Of a stretch of DNA of 64,000 nucleotides, positions 1 to 8,086 are shown in pieces. Location: NCBI RefSeq assembly GCF_004208535.1, contig NZ_SGIS01000001.1, positions 186,001 to 250,000 of the forward strand, read 5' to 3'. Under the pieces are notes generated by a model. It was not told the origin of the DNA. It saw nothing but the letters and a program-made list of their open reading frames with translations, and did not search any database. The first letter of the stretch is position 1. Each line of letters begins with the position of its first letter. Both the position numbers and the translations under genes were made by a program. The stretch comes from Sphingomonas populi. GTDB taxonomy: Bacteria; Pseudomonadota; Alphaproteobacteria; Sphingomonadales; Sphingomonadaceae.

Positions 1-1511
1 CCGGTCTTGGCGTCGAGCATCGCCTGCGCATTCGCCGCCGTGGCGACGAAATCATACTGACTGTTGTGGATGCTGACGACCGAATCGTAGAATCCCGATT
101 TCTTGTCGTAGTTGACGCGCAGGCCCGGCGCGAAATGCAGCCCGGATATCGGCTGCCAGTTGAGCTTGCCGAATACCGCGAAACTGTCGTTCTTGAAGTT
201 GATCGTGTTGGTCGAGGTCAGGCCGTTCAGCACGTTCGGGTTCTTGCCGTCGGCGCTCGTCGGGTTGAGCAGCCACGCGCTCGCCGCAGTACCCTGAACT
301 TGCGAGCCTTGTGTATTGATCGTCTGGTGAAAGTAGAAAACGCCCGCAGTATAATCGAGCGTGTTCTTCCCGTTGGAGGCGATGCGCAGTTCCTGCGACC
401 ATTGCTTCTGCTGCGACGGGTTCTGCGACACGGTGGTGATCGGCAGGCCGACGAAATCGCGGTCGTTCGCCGGCTTCCAGTCCCAATAGCGCCACGCCGA
501 GACCGAGGTGATCGTCGCCGGTCCGATATCCCAGTTGCCGACCAGAGACGCGCCCCCCATTTCCTGCCGCGAGTTGATGCTCGCGTCGAGATCGGTCACG
601 CGGTCGAACGCGTTGGTGCTCGGCACGGTGTAACCCGCCGCCGCCGCGAGCGCGGCATATTGGCGGTTGGTCGGCCGCTGCGTCGGCGCGAGCCGCGCAT
701 AATATTGCACGCAGCACAAAGGGTTCTGGACGTTGTAGTCGCCGGTCAGCCGGAAATCGAGATCGGCGCGCGGCTTCCACAGCAACTGGCCGCGCACGCT
801 GAAATTGTCGAGCTTCTGGAGATATGTGTCGCTCGTAGTGTCTTTGATCGTGCCGCCGCGATGGGTGAACGAGGCCGACAGCCGCGCCGCCAGCGTGTCG
901 CTGGTGATCGGCCCCGAGACCGACCCCTTCAACTGCACATAGCCGTAATCGCCGCCGCTCGCCTCGAACTTCGCCTCCGGTGAGAAGCTCGGCGCGCGGG
1001 TGGTGATGTTGACCGCGCCCGCCGTGGTGTTCTTGCCGTAGAGCGTCCCCTGCGGCCCGCGCAGTACCTCGACCCGGTCGATATCGACGAAATCGAACGT
1101 CGATGCACCAACGCGGCCGACATAGACGCCATCGAGATAGAAGCCGACGCCCTGCTCGATCCCGTCGTTGGTGAGGCCGAAGGGCGTGCCGAGCCCGCGA
1201 ATGTTGATCGAGGAGTTACGCGGGTTGCTCGAATAGAATTGCAGCGCGGGCTGCTGCTGCTGCAAGCGGTTGACGTTGAACGCCCCGGTCTTGTCGATCG
1301 TGTCGCTGCCGATCACCGACATCGCGATCGGCACGTCCTGCGCGCGCTCCTCGCGGCGGCGCGCCGTCACCACCACGTCGCCGTCGGCGGCGGGCTGGGC
1401 CTGAACTTGGGCCTGAACCTGGGCCGGCGCGGCATCGGGTTGCGCCGCAGGTGCGTCCGGTACGACGGCAGCCGAAGCGAGCAAAATCGACGTGAGCTGA
1501 GCGAACATCAT
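1..1511 (-). CDS. TonB-dependent outer-membrane receptor (5' part; runs off the left edge)
   Basis: Only about the first 503 residues are in the window; the C-terminal barrel lies to the left. The protein begins with a signal peptide (MMFAQLTSILLASAAVV) and a Gln/Ala/Pro-rich linker. A TonB-box-like stretch (GDVVVTARRREE) follows, then a plug domain with the family motifs FYLDGVYVGR and VEVLRGPQGTLYGKNTTAGA. Beta-barrel strand sequence comes next. The family imports large substrates such as siderophores or glycans across the outer membrane using TonB energy; the substrate cannot be read here. The start is ATG at 1511 (in-frame ATG also at 1508), preceded by AAGGGG. It is divergent from the small heat-shock gene. 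No adjacent FecI/FecR pair is visible on this side. Confidence 0.93.
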   Translation of the reverse strand, partial: MMFAQLTSILLASAAVVPDAPAAQPDAAPAQVQAQVQAQPAADGDVVVTARRREERAQDVPIAMSVIGSDTIDKTGAFNVNRLQQQQPALQFYSSNPRNSSINIRGLGTPFGLTNDGIEQGVGFYLDGVYVGRVGASTFDFVDIDRVEVLRGPQGTLYGKNTTAGAVNITTRAPSFSPEAKFEASGGDYGYVQLKGSVSGPITSDTLAARLSASFTHRGGTIKDTTSDTYLQKLDNFSVRGQLLWKPRADLDFRLTGDYNVQNPLCCVQYYARLAPTQRPTNRQYAALAAAAGYTVPSTNAFDRVTDLDASINSRQEMGGASLVGNWDIGPATITSVSAWRYWDWKPANDRDFVGLPITTVSQNPSQQKQWSQELRIASNGKNTLDYTAGVFYFHQTINTQGSQVQGTAASAWLLNPTSADGKNPNVLNGLTSTNTINFKNDSFAVFGKLNWQPISGLHFAPGLRVNYDKKSGFYDSVVSIHNSQYDFVATAANAQAMLDAKT

Positions 1512-1640
1512 ATCCCCTTGAGACTTTCTTATTCGAGTCGCACCTAAATACCCATCGTTTCGATAGGATTTCATCCCGTTCGTTCTTCACACCGCTAAAG
1601 TTTCGCTTCGCGGCCCGTCGAAAAATCCACATGCGAGGCC

Positions 1641-1668
1641 CTTGAACCCGAAAACGAACGCCCCAAAT
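1641..1668 (+). promoter_or_regulatory. Predicted heat-shock sigma factor (RpoH) promoter
   Basis: CTTGAA at 1641-1646 and CCCCAAAT at 1661-1668 are separated by 14 bases. This is close to the sigma32 consensus (CTTGAA, 13-17 bases, CCCCATNT). It lies about 100 bases upstream of a small heat-shock protein gene, the expected target. The predicted transcript would start near 1675. The assignment rests on sequence match only. Confidence 0.75.
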
Positions 1669-1674
1669 CTGCTG

Positions 1675-1770
1675 CGTGCGGCGCCAGTCGGGCCGCACGA
1701 AACCGGGTGCCGCGCCGCTGTGCGGGCGCCCTTCAGCACCGTTCATTCGCTCACAGGAGGCATGCACATG
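1675..1770 (+). promoter_or_regulatory. Structured 5' leader, possible ROSE-like RNA thermometer
   Basis: The leader between the predicted start of transcription and the sHsp start codon can form two clear hairpins. The first pairs 1675-1682 with 1692-1699 (8 bp). The second pairs 1705-1711 with 1725-1731 (7 bp, one G-U). The third segment holds TTCGCT (1746-1751), then CAC, then the Shine-Dalgarno AGGAGG (1755-1760). ROSE thermometers of alphaproteobacterial sHsp genes mask the ribosome site with a conserved U(U/C)GCU motif, and UCGCU fits. The stem below that motif is weak on paper, so this remains a candidate. Confidence 0.5.
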
Positions 1771-2241
1771 CGTCAGTTTGATCTCACCCCCTTCCGCCGT
1801 TCCGCGATCGGTTTCGACCGGCTCTTCGACATGTTGGAGACCAGCGCGCGCCAACAGGCGGTGGACAATTACCCGCCGTTCAATCTGGAGCGAGTCGCCG
1901 AAGACCGCTACCGGATCACCCTCGCCGTCGCCGGCTTCAGCCGTGACGAGATCGAGATCGTCGCCCAGCAGAATCTGCTGCAGGTGAAGGGCAAGAAGGA
2001 CGAGAAGGAAGGCCAGAACACCTTCCTGCATCTCGGCATCGCCAATCGCAGCTTCGAGCGCCGCTTCGAGCTTGCCGATTTTGTGCGCGTCGATGATGCC
2101 CGTCTCACCGACGGCCTGCTCGTGATCGACCTCGTCCGCGAAGTGCCCGAGGCGGCCAAGCCCAAGACCATCGCGATCAAGACCGGCGCACCCCTCGCCG
2201 CTGTCGAGAATGCGGCGGTCGACGAAGCACAGGCCGCGTAA
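1768..2241 (+). CDS. Small heat-shock protein (Hsp20/IbpA family)
   Basis: The 157-residue product is an ATP-independent holdase that binds unfolding proteins in the cytoplasm. The alpha-crystallin domain spans about residues 35-128 and ends with the signature ARLTDGLLVI (111-120), a clear AxxxxGxLxI match. The N-terminal region (MRQFDLTPFRRSAIGFDRLFD) resembles IbpA-class proteins. Two ATGs compete, at 1762 and 1768. AGGAGG at 1755-1760 leaves 1 base before the first and 7 before the second, so 1768 is preferred. An RpoH-type promoter and a structured leader lie upstream, and a strong terminator follows. The gene is monocistronic. Confidence 0.92.
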   Translation: MRQFDLTPFRRSAIGFDRLFDMLETSARQQAVDNYPPFNLERVAEDRYRITLAVAGFSRDEIEIVAQQNLLQVKGKKDEKEGQNTFLHLGIANRSFERRFELADFVRVDDARLTDGLLVIDLVREVPEAAKPKTIAIKTGAPLAAVENAAVDEAQAA

Positions 2242-2251
2242 CGCGCGGCCG

Positions 2252-2322
2252 GGCGCTCTCACCCCCCTCCCCGATTGAGAGCGCCGCAGGAGGGCGCCCG
2301 GAGCGATCCGGGCGCCCTTTTT
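2252..2322 (+). terminator. Rho-independent terminator of the sHsp gene, preceded by a second hairpin
   Basis: An 11-bp stem (2292-2302 with 2307-2317, loop GCGA) is followed by TTTTT at 2318-2322. A separate 10-bp hairpin (2252-2261 with 2276-2285) sits just before it. It separates the heat-shock gene from the RNB ribonuclease gene. Confidence 0.9.
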
Positions 2323-2364
2323 GTGCGGCTTTTCCGCAGCTTCGATCGGGTGTAGCGGACGCGG

Positions 2365-3750
2365 ATGAAGACGCTCATCGATCCGACCCACGCGCTAGCG
2401 CGGGGCCTGCGCGCCATCCGCACGCAATATCAGGTGCCCGAGAGCTTCCCGCCCGAGGTGCTGGCCGCCGCCGAAGCCGCCGCCCGGCGCTCGCCGACCG
2501 AACACGTCGACCGCACCGCCGAGCCGTTCGTGACGCTCGATCCGGCCAGTTCGACCGATCTCGACCAAGCGTTCTCGATCGAGGCGGCGGGCGGCGACCT
2601 GCTGCTGCGCTACGCCATCGTCGATGTCGCGTGGTTCGTTGGCGACGGCGATCCGCTCGATACCGAGGCGTGGCGGCGCGGCGAGACGATCTACCTGCCC
2701 GACGGCAAGGCGCCGCTCTATCCGCCAGTGCTGAGCCAGGGCGCTGCCAGCCTGCTACCCGACGGCCCGCGCCCCGCAGTGATCTTCACCGTCCGCGTCG
2801 CCGGTGACGGCGCGGTCAAGCTCGACGGCGCCGAACGCGCGCTGATCCGCAGCCGCGTCAAGCTCGCCTATGATAGCGTCACCGACGCCGACCTCCCCGC
2901 CGCCTTCTCCGAACTGTCGCGCCGGATCGCGGCGGCCGAGATGGCGCGTGGCGCAGCCCGCGTCGATCCGCCCGAACAGGAGGTGAGCGCGACCGGACCG
3001 GACGCCTATCAACTCGCCTTCCGCCCGCGCCTCGCCGCCGAGGACCAGAACGCCGCGCTGTCGCTCGCCACCAACATGGCGATCGCCGACGCGCTCGCCG
3101 CGCACCACACCGGACTGTTCCGCGTGATGGCGGCGCCCGACGCACGCGCCATCGCCCGACTGCGCAATACCGCACGGGCCTATCATCTCGACTGGCCCGA
3201 GGCACAGTCGCTCGACGAGTATGCCCGCACGCTCGACGCCGCCGATCCGCAGCAGGCCGCGTTCATGCTCGCGATCCGCCGCGCCGGCCAGGGCGCGAGC
3301 TACACGCCGTACCGCGACGGCGTGAAACCGTGGCATGCCGCGATGGCAGCGACCTACGCGCACGCCACCGCCCCGCTGCGCCGCCTCGCCGACCGCTATG
3401 TGGTGGAGGCGACGCTCGCCATCGCCAACGGCCGTCCGGTGCCCGAGACGGTCGGCGCCGCGTTCGAGACCTTGCCCAAGGTGATGGCCAAGGCCGAGGC
3501 GCTCGGCGGCCAGATCGACCGCGCCGTGATCGATCTCGCCGAAGCGGTGATGCTGTCGCGCGATGTCGGCCAGAGCTTCGACGCGATCGTCACCGACGCC
3601 GATGATCGCGGCGCGCGGATACAGGTGTGCGACGCGCCGGTGGTGACGCGGGTGGCGGCGATAGGTGTCGCGCCGGGGGATGCGGTGCGCGTTACGCTGT
3701 CCGGGGTGGATATCGAGAAGCGTAGCGTGACGTTCGAGCGAGTTGGCTGA
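2365..3750 (+). CDS. RNB-domain (RNase II family) exoribonuclease
   Basis: The 461-residue protein carries an RNase II catalytic domain, which degrades RNA 3' to 5' with Mg2+ held by clustered aspartates. The RNB signature is LDPASSTDLDQAF at residues 58-70: Asp59, Asp65 and Asp67 match the RNase II metal ligands. The position of the fourth Asp is Gln68, as I recall from short RNB proteins in other phyla. It lacks the long cold-shock and S1 domains of RNase II/R (about 640-800 residues), apart from a short C-terminal beta-rich tail. It is therefore probably a minor RNB nuclease, not the main RNase R. The start is ATG at 2365 without a strong ribosome site. Confidence 0.85.
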   Translation: MKTLIDPTHALARGLRAIRTQYQVPESFPPEVLAAAEAAARRSPTEHVDRTAEPFVTLDPASSTDLDQAFSIEAAGGDLLLRYAIVDVAWFVGDGDPLDTEAWRRGETIYLPDGKAPLYPPVLSQGAASLLPDGPRPAVIFTVRVAGDGAVKLDGAERALIRSRVKLAYDSVTDADLPAAFSELSRRIAAAEMARGAARVDPPEQEVSATGPDAYQLAFRPRLAAEDQNAALSLATNMAIADALAAHHTGLFRVMAAPDARAIARLRNTARAYHLDWPEAQSLDEYARTLDAADPQQAAFMLAIRRAGQGASYTPYRDGVKPWHAAMAATYAHATAPLRRLADRYVVEATLAIANGRPVPETVGAAFETLPKVMAKAEALGGQIDRAVIDLAEAVMLSRDVGQSFDAIVTDADDRGARIQVCDAPVVTRVAAIGVAPGDAVRVTLSGVDIEKRSVTFERVG

Positions 3751-3894
3751 GGGTTGCTCGCCATCCGGCTACCGTCGATGGTAGCCCGACCGTTTGGAAA
3801 AGCGAGGACGATCGTAATAGTTGCACCCCCGAACCCCTTTGCATGAGGGCGGAAGTCGCTAACTGTCGATACGACCAATCGGGGGAGCTTCGCA

Positions 3895-5046
3895 TTGATA
3901 ACGCGCCTGGCCGTTTGTGGATATCGCTCCCTGCGTGACATGGTTTTGGAGGTGGGCCAGCTAACCCTGATCACTGGAGCTAACGGCACGGGAAAATCGA
4001 GTCTGTACCGCTCCCTCCGTCTTTTGGCTGAGGCAGCGCAGGGACGCCTCATCGCGTCCCTTGCAGCGGAGGGAGGACTCTCTTCGACCTTGTGGGCTGG
4101 GCCGGAGCGGTTCAGCCGAGGAATGATCGACGGCACTCAACCCGTTCAAGCCACGACCCGGTCGGGACCGGTAAGCCTCAGACTTGGCTTTTCGGGGGAG
4201 GATTTCGGATACGCGATAGATCTCGGGCTGCCCGAGCCTATGCATCCCTTCCAACGCGATCCCGAAATCAAGGTGGAGGCCATGTGGACGGGTGAGACGC
4301 TGGGGCGTGCGAACCTGTTCGCCGAGCGGCGCGGCCAATCGGTTGGCTTGCGCAATAGCGATACCGGCGAATGGCGACGCGCCTTAAGCAATCTGCTGCC
4401 CTTCGATAGCATGGTCACACATTGCGCAGATCCCATCGACGGCCTCGAACTGCTGCTCATGCGCGAACGGATGCGGAACTGGCGTTTCTACGATACACTT
4501 AGGACTGACGTCGATGCCCCCGCCCGGCGGCCACAGGTGATGACATATACGCCCGTGTTGAGCAGCGATGGCGCCGATCTTGCCGCAGCCATCGCAACCA
4601 TTCTCGCGGTCGGCGACAGCGGCGCGCTTCAGGAAGCCGTCGCGGATGCTTTTCCGGGCGCGGGTATCATCGTGAATGGCGACGATTACGGTGTCGTGGA
4701 GATGCGCCAGCCCGGCCTGTTACGGTCGCTCGGAGCCAAGGAATTGTCGGACGGAACCTTGCGCTATCTGCTCCTGATAGCGGCGCTGCTGTCCCCGCGT
4801 CCACCCGATATCATGATCCTCAACGAGCCCGAGGCGAGCCTTCACCCGTCCTTGCTGGATGCGCTCGCCCGGTTATTGATCCGGGCGTCGCGCCATACTC
4901 AGATCGTCGTGGTTTCGCACAGCGAGACGCTCATCCATAGCCTCCGTGATAAATACGATGTCCGCGAGATCGCACTGTGCAAGAGACTGGGCGAAACCCG
5001 GATCGAGGACCATGATCCACCGCGTTGGGTTTGGCCGAAGCGGTAA
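3895..5046 (+). CDS. AAA-type ATPase (COG4637-like, SMC/RecF fold)
   Basis: The 383-residue protein has a Walker A motif (GANGTGKSS, 28-36) and an ABC-signature-like LSDGTLRYLLL (near 285). It has Walker B with catalytic Glu (DIMILNEPE, 305-313) and an H-loop (VVVSHSE, 338-344), the layout of RecF/SMC-type ATPases. No TOPRIM or nuclease domain follows, unlike OLD-family proteins. The start is TTG at 3895, supported by GGGGGAG 7 bases before it; no better start exists upstream. Base composition is less GC-rich than in its neighbours. No partner gene is adjacent, so a role in DNA repair or defence is not supported by context. Function unknown. Confidence 0.8.
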   Translation: MITRLAVCGYRSLRDMVLEVGQLTLITGANGTGKSSLYRSLRLLAEAAQGRLIASLAAEGGLSSTLWAGPERFSRGMIDGTQPVQATTRSGPVSLRLGFSGEDFGYAIDLGLPEPMHPFQRDPEIKVEAMWTGETLGRANLFAERRGQSVGLRNSDTGEWRRALSNLLPFDSMVTHCADPIDGLELLLMRERMRNWRFYDTLRTDVDAPARRPQVMTYTPVLSSDGADLAAAIATILAVGDSGALQEAVADAFPGAGIIVNGDDYGVVEMRQPGLLRSLGAKELSDGTLRYLLLIAALLSPRPPDIMILNEPEASLHPSLLDALARLLIRASRHTQIVVVSHSETLIHSLRDKYDVREIALCKRLGETRIEDHDPPRWVWPKR

Positions 5047-5091
5047 TCGCGCGTTACTGCTGCAACGCTGTATCGGTCAGAGAGGTCTCCC

Positions 5092-6726
5092 TCAAACCAA
5101 TCGGCTCTGCCTCACCGCCGCCTCGATGAAGCTCTTGAACAAGGGATGCGGGTCGAACGGTTTGCTCTTCAACTCGGGGTGGAACTGCACGCCGACGAAC
5201 CACGGATGGTCGGGCCGCTCGACGATCTCGGGGAGCATGCCGTCGGGCGACATGCCGCTGAACACGAGGCCGCCCTTCTCCAGCGCCTCGCGATAGGCGG
5301 TGTTGACCTCATAGCGGTGGCGGTGGCGTTCGGAGATCGTCTCGCCGCCGTAGATCGAGGCGACGACGCTGTTGCCGTCGAGCTTGGCTTCATACGCGCC
5401 GAGCCGCATCGTTCCGCCGAGATCGCCGCCTTCCTCGCGCGTCTCGATGCCGGCGTCGCTCATCCATTCGGTGATCATGCCGACCACCGGCTCGGGCGTC
5501 GGGCCGAATTCGGTCGAGCTTGCCTCGGCGATGCCGGCAAGATCGCGCGCGCCTTCGACGCAGGCCATCTGCATGCCGAAGCAGATGCCGAGATACGGCA
5601 CGCGGCGCTCACGCGCGAAGCGGACGCTGGCGATCTTGCCCTCCGCGCCGCGCGATCCGAATGCGCCGGGCACGAGGATCGCGTGCATTGGCTCGAGCTT
5701 GGCGGCGATGTCGCTATCCGCCGCCTCAAACAGTTCGGCGTCGATCCACTGGACGTTGACCTTCACCTTGTTGGCGATGCCGCCATGCACCAGCGCTTCG
5801 TTGAGCGATTTGTAGGCGTCCTGCAGGCCGACATATTTGCCGACCACGCCGATCGTCACTTCGCCCTCGGGGTTGGTGACTCGGTCCATGATGTCGGTCC
5901 AGCGCGACAGATCGGGCGCGCCGCCGGGCGCGATTCCGAACGCGTTGAGGACGGCGATGTCGAGCCCTTCCTCGTGATACTGCACTGGCACGGCGTAGAT
6001 GCTCTTGGCGTCGAGCGCCGGGATCACCGCTTCCTTGGGGACGTTGCAGAACAAGGCGATCTTGGCGCGGTCGCTCTCGGGCAGCGGCTGCTCGCAGCGG
6101 CATACCAAAACGTCGGGCTGTACCCCCAGAGCAGCGAGTTCGCGCACCGAATGCTGGGTCGGCTTGGTCTTCAATTCGCCAGCGGCGGCGATGTACGGCA
6201 CCAAAGTGACGTGGATGCTGATCGAATTGCCGCGGCCGACATCGTTCTTGAGCTGACGGATCGCCTCGATGAACGGCAGCGATTCGATATCGCCGACCGT
6301 CCCGCCGATCTCACACAGCACGAAATCGAGGTCGTCGATCTCGGCCTGCGCGAATTCCTTGATCGCGTCAGTGACGTGCGGGATGACCTGCACGGTCGCG
6401 CCGAGATAGTCGCCGCGCCGCTCGCGCGTGATGATCTGCTGATAGATCCGGCCCGAGGTGACGTTGTCCGACTGACGCGAGGCGACGCCGGTAAAACGTT
6501 CATAATGGCCCAGATCGAGGTCGGTCTCGGCGCCGTCATCGGTCACATAGACCTCACCGTGCTGATAGGGCGACATCGTGCCGGGATCGACGTTCAGATA
6601 GGGATCGAACTTGCGGATTCGCACGCGATAGCCGCGCGCTTGCAGCAACGCCGCGAGGCTCGCCGCCATGAGACCCTTGCCGAGCGAGGAGACCACGCCG
6701 CCGGTGATGAAAATGAACCGCGCCAT
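5092..6726 (-). CDS. pyrG: CTP synthase
   Basis: It makes CTP from UTP, ATP and glutamine. The 544-residue length is typical. The N-terminal synthetase domain shows the P-loop region [11 protein letters not shown] and the segment [21 protein letters not shown]. The C-terminal class-I glutamine amidotransferase has the nucleophile Cys in YLGICFGMQ, with the His/Glu pair in GVQFHPE. It lies about 100 bases downstream of secG in the same direction, but a terminator-like hairpin lies between them. It converges on the AAA ATPase gene. Confidence 0.98.
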   Translation of the reverse strand: MARFIFITGGVVSSLGKGLMAASLAALLQARGYRVRIRKFDPYLNVDPGTMSPYQHGEVYVTDDGAETDLDLGHYERFTGVASRQSDNVTSGRIYQQIITRERRGDYLGATVQVIPHVTDAIKEFAQAEIDDLDFVLCEIGGTVGDIESLPFIEAIRQLKNDVGRGNSISIHVTLVPYIAAAGELKTKPTQHSVRELAALGVQPDVLVCRCEQPLPESDRAKIALFCNVPKEAVIPALDAKSIYAVPVQYHEEGLDIAVLNAFGIAPGGAPDLSRWTDIMDRVTNPEGEVTIGVVGKYVGLQDAYKSLNEALVHGGIANKVKVNVQWIDAELFEAADSDIAAKLEPMHAILVPGAFGSRGAEGKIASVRFARERRVPYLGICFGMQMACVEGARDLAGIAEASSTEFGPTPEPVVGMITEWMSDAGIETREEGGDLGGTMRLGAYEAKLDGNSVVASIYGGETISERHRHRYEVNTAYREALEKGGLVFSGMSPDGMLPEIVERPDHPWFVGVQFHPELKSKPFDPHPLFKSFIEAAVRQSRLV

Positions 6727-6782
6727 GGGAGGAAACGCCTAACGTCAAACGCCGTGGCACGACAAGCGCGCGACTCCGGCGA

Positions 6783-6813
6783 CCATAAAGAAAAGCGGGG
6801 CGATATGCCCCGC
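6783..6813 (-). terminator. Terminator between secG and pyrG
   Basis: On the minus strand a 7-bp GC stem (6807-6813 with 6795-6801, loop 5) is followed by TTTTCTTTA. It lies directly after secG, so pyrG probably needs its own promoter or read-through. Confidence 0.75.
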
Positions 6814-6826
6814 GCGAAGCGTCGTG

Positions 6827-7228
6827 TTAGCGGGCGAGCGGAACGCTGTTGTTGTCGGCCGGGGCTGCGCCATTGCCGATCGCCTGCTTGGCCGCCGAGG
6901 AGAACGGTGCCGCGTCATCGGCAGGCGCCTGCGGCACCGGCAGTTGTGCGGCGGGTGCCGCCGGCTTGCCGGTTGCAAGCGTCGTATCGATCTTCGCGGT
7001 ATGGCCGCGCGCCGCCAGCACGGCGAGGCCGATGCTCAGCGCCACGAACAAGGTCGCCAGCACCGTCGTCGCGCGCGTGAGGAAATCCGCCGCGCCGCGC
7101 GCCGACATCAGCCCCGACGGGCTGCCGCCCATGCCCAGACCGCCGCCTTCGGACTTCTGCACGAGAATCACCCCCACCAATAAGGCGGCGATGATGGCGT
7201 GAACGACGAGGAGGAACTGGAACAGCAT
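6827..7228 (-). CDS. secG: Preprotein translocase subunit SecG
   Basis: The 133-residue inner-membrane protein belongs to the SecYEG channel. It has two transmembrane segments (about residues 3-22 and 50-70). Between them lies the conserved SecG loop QKSEGGGLGMGG, followed by ARGAADFLTRAT. The Ala/Pro-rich C-terminal tail is longer than in E. coli SecG, as in other alphaproteobacteria. secG upstream of pyrG is a familiar alphaproteobacterial order. Confidence 0.95.
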   Translation of the reverse strand: MLFQFLLVVHAIIAALLVGVILVQKSEGGGLGMGGSPSGLMSARGAADFLTRATTVLATLFVALSIGLAVLAARGHTAKIDTTLATGKPAAPAAQLPVPQAPADDAAPFSSAAKQAIGNGAAPADNNSVPLAR

Positions 7229-7369
7229 GAAATCGGGCTACCCTGCGGGGAAATTCAAGCGGCGCACATAGGCCCGCAATCCCTGTCGATCAACCGCCGT
7301 GGCTGCCAACGCGGGACATTTCGGGCCCGGTCTGAAACCAGAGCGAATGCGGATCGTTACAACTTGCGA

Positions 7370-7390
7370 GCATCCCGGCCTCCGGGATGC
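7370..7390. promoter_or_regulatory. Inverted repeat upstream of the MarR gene
   Basis: GCATCCCGG (7370-7378) and CCGGGATGC (7382-7390) form a perfect 9-bp inverted repeat with a 3-base loop, ending 26 bases before the preferred MarR start. It could be an operator for the regulator or simply an RNA hairpin. Nothing else distinguishes these. Confidence 0.35.
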
Positions 7391-7416
7391 CGAGCTGTTT
7401 AACAGAAAGACTCGCC

Positions 7417-7809
7417 GTGGCCTCTATGTTCAATCGTTCGCTCGATAGCTGGATGCAAGCGCTGGTCGATTATGTCCGGTCCGGTGAACCCGATCTCACC
7501 AACCGGCAGATGGCGCTGCTTCTGTTTGTATATCTCACCCCCGGACCGCATACGGTGCGCGGGCTGGCACGCGTTTTGAACGTTTCCAAGCCGGTCGTCA
7601 CGCGCGCCTTGAATAGACTTGGCTCCCTCGGCTATCTGCGGCGCCAACGCGACGATACCGACAAGCGCAATATCTTCATCGCGCAAACGTCCGAGGGGGC
7701 AGATTTTCTTGAAGAGTTCGGCCAGTTTATCGGCGATACAGAGCAGCCAACACCCCGCCGCAAGCCCACGCCGGAGCTTCGCGCTGCTGGGGCACTCGGT
7801 CGAGATTGA
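7417..7809 (+). CDS. MarR-family transcriptional regulator
   Basis: The product of about 130 residues has a winged-helix domain. The core is LTNRQMALLLFVYL, then HTVRGLARVLNVSKPVVTRAL as recognition helices, then LGYLRRQRDDTDKRN as the wing. This is the classic MarR pattern. The preferred start is GTG at 7417, 6 bases after AGAAAGA; an ATG at 7426 is also possible. The C-terminus overlaps the next gene by about 100 bases. The regulator's ligand and target are not evident. Its coupling to an SH3-domain protein suggests a cell-envelope connection (inference). Confidence 0.85.
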   Translation: MASMFNRSLDSWMQALVDYVRSGEPDLTNRQMALLLFVYLTPGPHTVRGLARVLNVSKPVVTRALNRLGSLGYLRRQRDDTDKRNIFIAQTSEGADFLEEFGQFIGDTEQPTPRRKPTPELRAAGALGRD

Positions 7810-8086
7810 TCCCCGTTTCAACGCGGTACGTCGCGATCTCGCCGACGTGCGGCTGGCTGACCGGGTGTTCGCCCCGCATTACGCCGCTCCCGTGCTGATG
7901 GTGATCGCGCGCGAGACCCCGCTGCGCGCCGCGCGTGACGGCGATTCGGATGTGCGGGCTGCGCTGGTGCCCGGCGACGTCTTCGAAGTGTTCGAACTCG
8001 CCGGCGGCAACGCCTGGGGCAAGGCGCCCGGTTGCGGGCTGGTCGGCTATCTCGATGAGACGGCATTGGTGAGAGCTTCGTCATGA
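7709..8086 (+). CDS. Bacterial SH3-domain protein, probably an NlpC/P60 peptidase lacking its catalytic domain
   Basis: This frame overlaps the MarR gene and continues to 8086. The segment HSVEIDPRFNAVRRDLADVRLADRVFAPHYAAP resembles the start of sphingomonad C40 (NlpC/P60) peptidases, which carry SH3 domains before the catalytic domain. Here the protein stops after one SH3-like unit, with no Cys-His catalytic module. The best start found is TTG at 7709, about 9 bases after GAGGGGG, giving about 125 residues. The stop overlaps the argC start (ATGA), which implies translational coupling. The start and the parentage are inferred. Confidence 0.6.
   Translation: MKSSASLSAIQSSQHPAASPRRSFALLGHSVEIDPRFNAVRRDLADVRLADRVFAPHYAAPVLMVIARETPLRAARDGDSDVRAALVPGDVFEVFELAGGNAWGKAPGCGLVGYLDETALVRASS

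Noticed and set aside
3895..5046. AAA ATPase as part of a multi-gene defence system
   Set aside because: The neighbours are an RNB nuclease separated by 144 bases and the housekeeping gene pyrG in the opposite direction. Nothing suggests a functional unit.
5146..7080. A 644-codon open frame opposite pyrG
   Set aside because: It mirrors pyrG and secG, has no domain, and is explained by high GC content suppressing stop codons in the antisense frames.
7619..8086. A longer SH3-protein reading starting at TTG 7619
   Set aside because: The extra residues are read out of frame inside the MarR core and look random. TTG 7709 has a better ribosome site.
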